Source of the DNA: Thermoplasmata archaeon
GTDB taxonomy: Archaea; Thermoplasmatota; Thermoplasmata; UBA10834
Direction of reading: 5' to 3'
Assembly: GCA_013329135.1 (NCBI GenBank)
Contig: DUKU01000144.1
Location: 5,133-13,552 of the forward strand
DNA length: 8,420 nt
Positions 4,951-8,420 of this stretch are shown piece by piece. Position 1 is the stretch's first letter. Each line of letters begins with the position of its first letter. The notes beneath the pieces are model-generated. The model was not told the DNA's origin, searched no databases, and saw nothing but the letters and a program-made list of their open reading frames with translations. The position numbers and the translations under genes were made by a program.

Positions 4951-5010
4951 TCCCATGCAATCGAGATGCTCGTAACAACCCGGACGCGACATCGGCCGGG
5001 GGTGGCGCAG

Positions 5011-5541
5011 ATGATGGGAACTACATCGGGTGTGGAGCAACCACCGCAACAGGGGCCGCCCGCAACGTCGCCGGACCGCCGGTGCGTGACGTGCGGCAGG
5101 GCCATCGAGTGGCACATGAACGTATGTCCGTACTGCGGGCGTGACTACAGAGTGGTCGCCGGACCCCCCTCGAAGCCCAGGACCTCCAAGCCGGCGATCG
5201 GTGGGACGCTCGTCATCATCGCTGGCATACTGGCACTCGTCATGGGGGTGTTCTACATCGTGGTGGAGCCGAGCGACCTCGATGCCTGGGGCTATTCCCC
5301 TGTCTCCGAGGCGGATATGTCACTCTCCGAGGTCGCGGACATTCTGGGGACGTGCGGGATCATCGAGATCGTGATAGGCATGATTGCCATCGTGGGCGGC
5401 GCGTTCGCGATCATGCGCAGGAGCTTCGGGCTGGCCATCGCGGGTGCCATTGTCGGCATGATAGGCGTGGGCTTCCTGGTCGGCGGGCTTCTGGGCCTCA
5501 TCGGCCTCATACTCATCGCGATATCCAGGTCCGAGTTCTGA
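5011..5541 (+). CDS. Zinc-ribbon membrane protein, first tandem copy, 176 aa
   Basis: The N-terminus has a Pro/Gln-rich stretch and then a zinc ribbon, C25-x2-C28-x10-C39-x2-C42 (CVTCGRAI...CPYCGRDYRV). The rest is hydrophobic: a helix at about 63-84, a polar loop (85-110, SDLDAWGYSPVSEADMS), and two or three further helices between 111 and 171, ending ISRSEF. There is no signal peptide, so the ribbon probably sits on the cytoplasmic side. Function is unknown; such proteins are common and multicopy in some archaea. The next gene is a clear paralogue with the same layout and nearly identical ribbon. I chose ATG 5011 because GGTG (5001-5004) lies six bases upstream. The frame is open back to 4879, but that part overlaps the previous gene in another frame and looks non-coding. 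Confidence 0.85.
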   Translation: MMGTTSGVEQPPQQGPPATSPDRRCVTCGRAIEWHMNVCPYCGRDYRVVAGPPSKPRTSKPAIGGTLVIIAGILALVMGVFYIVVEPSDLDAWGYSPVSEADMSLSEVADILGTCGIIEIVIGMIAIVGGAFAIMRRSFGLAIAGAIVGMIGVGFLVGGLLGLIGLILIAISRSEF

Positions 5542-5558
5542 GGTCGCCAGACGGCTCG

Positions 5559-5576
5559 CGGTCCGGCAGCGGACCG
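5559..5576 (+). terminator. 7-bp perfect hairpin after the first zinc-ribbon membrane gene
   Basis: CGGTCCG (5559-5565) and CGGACCG (5570-5576) form a perfect 7-bp stem with loop GCAG, starting 18 bases after the stop codon at 5541. It is followed by the AT-rich ATAATCATAGC and then by the promoter of the next gene. This is a plausible 3' end for the upstream transcript, although no run of five or more Ts follows immediately. Confidence 0.5.
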
Positions 5577-5593
5577 ATAATCATAGCAAACAT

Positions 5594-5608
5594 TTTATAA
5601 TTTTAAAT
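5594..5608 (+). promoter_or_regulatory. Promoter of the second zinc-ribbon membrane gene
   Basis: TTTATAATTTTAAAT is the most AT-rich stretch in this part of the window and contains two overlapping TATA-like boxes (5594-5600 and 5601-5607). A start about 25 bases downstream of the first falls around 5620-5625, and of the second around 5628-5632. The choice of box therefore decides whether the first arm of the leader hairpin (5621-5632) is transcribed. Confidence 0.65.
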
Positions 5609-5620
5609 GCCCTCTCGATA

Positions 5621-5660
5621 CGGAGCGGTGGGCCTCGCTCATCGCTCCGAGACTTCGGAG
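5621..5660 (+). promoter_or_regulatory. Leader with two mutually exclusive hairpins over the ribosome binding site
   Basis: Hairpin A pairs 5621-5632 with 5638-5649: twelve consecutive pairs, ten Watson-Crick and two G-U, with a 5-base loop. Hairpin B pairs CTCCGA (5645-5650) with TCGGAG (5655-5660), six perfect pairs with loop GACT. A and B share 5645-5649, so only one can form at a time. Hairpin B covers most of the GGAGGTG ribosome binding site (5657-5663) of the gene starting at 5668, while hairpin A leaves it free. Segment 5621-5630 (CGGAGCGGTG) resembles the binding-site segment 5656-5663 (CGGAGGTG), as expected for a competing arm. The pairing is seen in the sequence; the switching role is inferred. 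Confidence 0.5.
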
Positions 5661-5667
5661 GTGGAAG

Positions 5668-6114
5668 ATGACATCTGCACCGGGGGCAGCCCCGACTAGG
5701 AACTGCGTCTCCTGCGGGAGAGCGATATCGTGGGACGCGAACGTGTGCCCGTACTGCGGGCACGACTACAGAGTGGCCATGGCCGGGCCTGCCGCCCAGA
5801 AGAAGGAGTCCGCGATGCCAGTCATAGGCGGCATCCTGATACTGCTCGTCAGCCTGGGATACCTGGCGGGCGGCGCGTTCGTCGCCGTCGCAGGCAGCTC
5901 GCTGTTCTGGTTCGACGTCAGCACATCAGGGCTAGCGGCCTTGTGCGGGATGGTCCTGCTCGTGCTCGGCCTGATAGTGTTGCTGGGTGGCATATTCGCC
6001 ATACAGAGGAAGCACTTCGGACTCGCGCTGGTCGCGGGCATCTTGGCGATCCCGAGCCTGCTCGGCATCATCGGCCTGATACTGGTCATCGTGTCAAAGG
6101 ACGAGTTCCGTTGA
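5668..6114 (+). CDS. Zinc-ribbon membrane protein, second tandem copy, 148 aa
   Basis: A shorter paralogue of the upstream gene. The zinc ribbon is C13-x2-C16-x10-C27-x2-C30 (CVSCGRAI...CPYCGHDYRV), followed by a short Ala/Lys linker and three or four hydrophobic helices at about 52-75, 87-111 and 117-142, ending VSKDEFR. The final parts align well (GGIFAIQRKHFGLA here, GGAFAIMRRSFGLA in the first copy), and the ribbon DNA of the two is nearly identical, so they arose by tandem duplication. The loop between the first two helices is shorter and the N-terminal Pro/Gln tail is reduced. Function is unknown; the ribbon probably faces the cytoplasm. The ATG at 5668 has a near-perfect GGAGGTG (5657-5663) four bases upstream. 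It has its own promoter and a structured leader. Confidence 0.88.
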   Translation: MTSAPGAAPTRNCVSCGRAISWDANVCPYCGHDYRVAMAGPAAQKKESAMPVIGGILILLVSLGYLAGGAFVAVAGSSLFWFDVSTSGLAALCGMVLLVLGLIVLLGGIFAIQRKHFGLALVAGILAIPSLLGIIGLILVIVSKDEFR

Positions 6115-6137
6115 CCTGAAACCCTTTCCGTAGCCTG

Positions 6138-6142
6138 TTTTT
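6138..6142 (+). terminator. Short T-run after the second zinc-ribbon membrane gene
   Basis: A T5 run lies 24 bases after the stop codon at 6114, in the 49-base gap between the convergent genes. Archaeal polymerases can terminate on such U-tracts without a hairpin. There is no comparable T-run on the minus strand for the converging replication operon, so its transcripts may extend antisense into this gene. Confidence 0.35.
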
Positions 6143-6163
6143 CACATCATCCAGGCGTCCAGG

Positions 6164-7099
6164 TCATATCCTCTTCATCATCCCCAGCTCGGGCTCGTAC
6201 ACGTCCCCCTTGTCCAGGAGGCTCGCGATGATCTCCTCGAGCCGGACCTTGTCCATCTTCTTCGCCTTCGCGGCCTCGACGACCTTGTCCCATGGGGCGC
6301 CCTTGTCGGCCGAGTCGAGCTTGTCTATGATCGCCAATACGGTCCCCTCCTCGTCCGCGCCGACCCCGACCTCGGTCATCTCCTCCTCGCCGTCCTTGGC
6401 CTTCGGCGGGGGCGCGGGCTCGGCTTCCTTGGCCGGGACCCGCTTCGCGGGCCGGTCCTCCCTCTGCTCGCCTGACCACTTCCCTGGCAGCACGGACGAG
6501 AGCGCGTCCTTGACGGAGCTCCTGAACCTGTCCAGGTCGATGTCCTTGTAATACTCGAGCGCGCGCACGACCCCGTCCGCGAGGTTCTCCGGGTATCCGA
6601 GCTTCATGAGCTCGCCCACGCTCGGCTGGGCCATCTGCATCGCGTCCTTCATCGCGTCTATCCTCAGGAGCGTGCTCTTGGCCGTCTCGAGTATCCAGTG
6701 GTCCCTGGTCTGCGCGTCGACCTCCACGACCCTCTCGGGCCTGATGCTGAGGTACTTGACGCCCTCTTCGGGTGTATATGCCCTGCTCTTGCCCACGATC
6801 GCGGCGAACGCGGGCGGGGACATCTTGGACAATGACGCCGCGGCTGACGGCTGGTACTCCCCGGCGGACACGTAGAATGTGCCGGTCGGGTCGGCGATGC
6901 GCGCCCTGTACCTGGGCTTGCCCTCCTCTCCCAGGCTCTCGATGTCCGTCGCGACTCCGACGACGAGCATGCGGTTGACCTTCGCCCCGAGGGGGGTGAT
7001 TATGTACGACACGGGCTTTTCGCCCTCGCCCGTGTACTCGAGCGTGGATGAGTTGAACTCCTCGGAGAAGACGCGCCACGCGACCTCACGGACGTTCAT
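6164..7099 (-). CDS. RPA-associated protein (COG3390/RPA3-like), OB fold plus C-terminal winged helix, 311 aa
   Basis: The position directly after RPA and the sequence mark this as the RPA partner protein that euryarchaea often encode beside RPA. It probably forms a single-stranded-DNA-binding complex used in replication and repair. Residues 1-30 include REVAWRVFSEEFNSS, followed by an OB-fold region at about 31-128 (VNRMLVVGVATDIE, YRARIADPTGTFYVSAGEY, KYLSIRPERVVEVD). A helical region (132-205) precedes a charged Pro/Ala/Lys/Glu linker (208-248). The C-terminus (252-311) looks like a winged-helix domain ending DKGDVYEPELGMMKRI, reminiscent of the C-terminal domain of archaeal MCM helicases. 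ATG 7099-7097 overlaps the RPA stop as ATGA, so translation is coupled. The open frame continues far upstream inside RPA, but that part is an antisense-quality Arg/Gly-rich shadow. Confidence 0.88.
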   Translation of the reverse strand: MNVREVAWRVFSEEFNSSTLEYTGEGEKPVSYIITPLGAKVNRMLVVGVATDIESLGEEGKPRYRARIADPTGTFYVSAGEYQPSAAASLSKMSPPAFAAIVGKSRAYTPEEGVKYLSIRPERVVEVDAQTRDHWILETAKSTLLRIDAMKDAMQMAQPSVGELMKLGYPENLADGVVRALEYYKDIDLDRFRSSVKDALSSVLPGKWSGEQREDRPAKRVPAKEAEPAPPPKAKDGEEEMTEVGVGADEEGTVLAIIDKLDSADKGAPWDKVVEAAKAKKMDKVRLEEIIASLLDKGDVYEPELGMMKRI

Positions 7100-8415
7100 C
7101 GGCTCTCCTCCAGCTCGACCAGGAGGCGTTCGACCTCGGGCCTGACGTCCTCCACGCCCATGCCCGCGCCGTTCACGATCATGGACAGGCCGTACTCGTC
7201 CGATGTGACGTTGCCCGTGACTGTGACGACCTTGAGCAGGAGCTTCTCCTCGAAGGAGTCCTTGACGACGTCGAGGTTCATGGTCTTCTTGGCCTTCTCC
7301 ATGCACTCGTCCAGCGTGCTCTCGGTGAGTTTCTCGGTGAGCTCGCGCCCTATGACCGCGCTCACGGCGCCGCTGCCGTCGTCCACTATCGCCTTGATCC
7401 TCAGGTCTGGTAGGCCCTCGACCCTCCCGTGGACCTTGCATGTGCCCTTCTGGAGCGCGCGCTTGCACTCGGGGCATCTCATGATGAGCCCGGAGCCGTC
7501 CCTGATCTCGATGATGGCGCCCCTGACGGTCGCGTCGGCCGCTCCGCCCCTGGCCGATATCTCGGATATCATCGACACGCAGCTCTTCTGGAGCTCCTCG
7601 GCCGACGGGAACTTCTCCTTGACCTTGGTGACCTCCGCGCGGTCGTCGAAGTTGAGCTGGGGTATGCCCCTCCAGCCCTTGACCGTGGCCTTGGATATCT
7701 TGAGTATGTCGCCCTGCTTGACCTTGAAGTCCGACCACGAGGTGAACTGGACCTTGCCGGTCTCGTCCGCGAGCACGCCTGAGAATATCCTCTTCGCCTC
7801 GCCCTTGACCGTGACGTCCTTGGGGTCTATCGAGAGCACCCTGCCCTTGACCTGGACATACCCCATGCCCTCCCTGAGCTCACCGATGGTGGCGACCTTG
7901 GGTGGCCCGTCGGCGACCTGGATGTCCGGTATGGTCGCGGGGTCCTCCTTCCTGATGGAGACCCTGTTGCCGAAGTTGACCTGGACCCTGCCCTGGTACT
8001 CGCGCGTGTACGCGCCCTTGACGGATATGACCTCTCCCTTGGACAGCGCCAGCCCCTCGGTCTCCCACGCGGTGTAGGGCAGCGTGGTCGAGTCGTCTCC
8101 CACGAAGCCGTAGATGATCCTCTTCTTCTCGCCCTTGGAGGTGATCTCCTTGTCGTTCGCGGACAGTACCTTGGCGACGAAGTCCACGTTCGGCTCGTTC
8201 GGCCTGAGCTCCGCGAGCTTCCTCTGGAATCCCACGGAGAAGGATGCGGAGTCCCCGCCGTACTTCTTCACGATGGTCTTCTTGGCCATGGGTATGCTGA
8301 GCCTGTACACATCGACGTACTTCCTCAGCTCCTCTGCGATCTCTTCCTCAGACAACTTGTCCCCGAGCGCCCTGGCAACTTCTTGTACGTGGGGCGCTAG
8401 ATTCTCTATCTCCAT
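7096..8415 (-). CDS. Replication factor A (RPA), single-stranded DNA-binding protein, 439 aa
   Basis: Euryarchaeal RPA coats single-stranded DNA during replication, recombination and repair. After an N-terminal helical region (1-70), three OB folds are visible. OB1 is about 75-155 (VDFVAKVLSAND, FVGDDSTTLPYTAW, GRVQVNFGNRVSI). OB2 is about 183-265 (YVQVKGRVLSIDPKD, ADETGKVQFTSW, GIPQLNFDDRAEV) and resembles OB1, suggesting internal duplication. OB3 is about 293-420 with an embedded zinc finger C314-x2-C317-x8-C326-x2-H329 (CPECKRALQKGTCKVH), as in known euryarchaeal RPAs. The length is in the family range. The ATG at 8415 is followed by a sensible N-terminus (MEIENLAPHV), but only five bases of upstream sequence remain, so neither promoter nor ribosome binding site is visible and an upstream start cannot be ruled out. 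The stop overlaps the next gene's start. Confidence 0.95.
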   Translation of the reverse strand: MEIENLAPHVQEVARALGDKLSEEEIAEELRKYVDVYRLSIPMAKKTIVKKYGGDSASFSVGFQRKLAELRPNEPNVDFVAKVLSANDKEITSKGEKKRIIYGFVGDDSTTLPYTAWETEGLALSKGEVISVKGAYTREYQGRVQVNFGNRVSIRKEDPATIPDIQVADGPPKVATIGELREGMGYVQVKGRVLSIDPKDVTVKGEAKRIFSGVLADETGKVQFTSWSDFKVKQGDILKISKATVKGWRGIPQLNFDDRAEVTKVKEKFPSAEELQKSCVSMISEISARGGAADATVRGAIIEIRDGSGLIMRCPECKRALQKGTCKVHGRVEGLPDLRIKAIVDDGSGAVSAVIGRELTEKLTESTLDECMEKAKKTMNLDVVKDSFEEKLLLKVVTVTGNVTSDEYGLSMIVNGAGMGVEDVRPEVERLLVELEESR

Positions 8416-8420
8416 GATAA

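Noticed and set aside
4879..5010. Upstream extension of the first zinc-ribbon membrane protein
   Set aside because: It overlaps the end of the previous gene in another frame and crosses the presumed promoter. ATG 5011 has a ribosome binding site.
7100..7738. Long upstream extension of the RPA partner frame inside RPA
   Set aside because: The translation is Gly/Arg/Gln-rich without structure, while RPA in the other frame has clear OB folds and a zinc finger. The ATGA overlap defines the start.
1..8420. CRISPR array, insertion sequence, transposase, phage or defence genes
   Set aside because: There are no regularly spaced direct repeats, terminal inverted repeats with target duplications, or mobile-element proteins. 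The gene content is chromosomal housekeeping plus small unknowns.

Overview
The window looks like chromosomal DNA from a GC-rich euryarchaeon, and I favour a member of the Thermoplasmatota. Seen directly: a single-subunit Rpo6 (RpoK) gene, an archaeal-type ribosomal protein uS2, a MEMO-family protein, a replication protein A (RPA) with three OB folds and a zinc finger, archaeal TATA-like boxes about 25-35 bases before starts, and GGAGGTG/AGGTGA-type ribosome binding sites. The phylum is an inference. RPA paired with a COG3390-type partner, and small zinc-ribbon membrane proteins, fit this group but do not prove it.

Layout. Positions 198-2337 hold three leftward genes: a class III PLP aminotransferase (994-2337), a 77-residue zinc-ribbon protein (663-896) and a 79-residue protein of unknown function (198-437). 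A 293-base divergent intergenic region (2338-2630) separates them from a rightward information-processing block: rpo6 with a TTG start (2631-2807), rps2 (2817-3452) and a MEMO-family gene (3532-4347). Next comes a DUF2085-like membrane protein (4377-4943). Two tandem paralogues follow, each an N-terminal zinc ribbon plus a hydrophobic membrane domain (5011-5541 and 5668-6114). Convergent to these, on the minus strand, lies a replication operon. It starts at RPA (7096-8415), only five bases from the window edge, and overlaps by ATGA with an RPA-associated OB-fold/winged-helix protein (6164-7099).

How the genes work together. rpo6 and rps2 belong to the conserved archaeal transcription/translation cluster and are probably cotranscribed. 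MEMO often sits next to rps2 in archaea. RPA and its partner bind single-stranded DNA during replication and repair, and their stop/start overlap suggests coupled translation. The zinc-ribbon membrane pair looks like a local duplication in which each copy has its own promoter-like region.

The most interesting signal is the leader of the second zinc-ribbon membrane gene. It holds two strong hairpins that share sequence and so cannot form together, and one of them covers the ribosome binding site. This is a candidate translational switch. Other points worth a look are a hairpin directly before the MEMO start, an AT-rich codon island inside MEMO, a four-cysteine insert in the aminotransferase, and inverted repeats in the divergent promoter region. 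I found no CRISPR array, insertion sequence, rRNA or tRNA. The coding content is mostly housekeeping.
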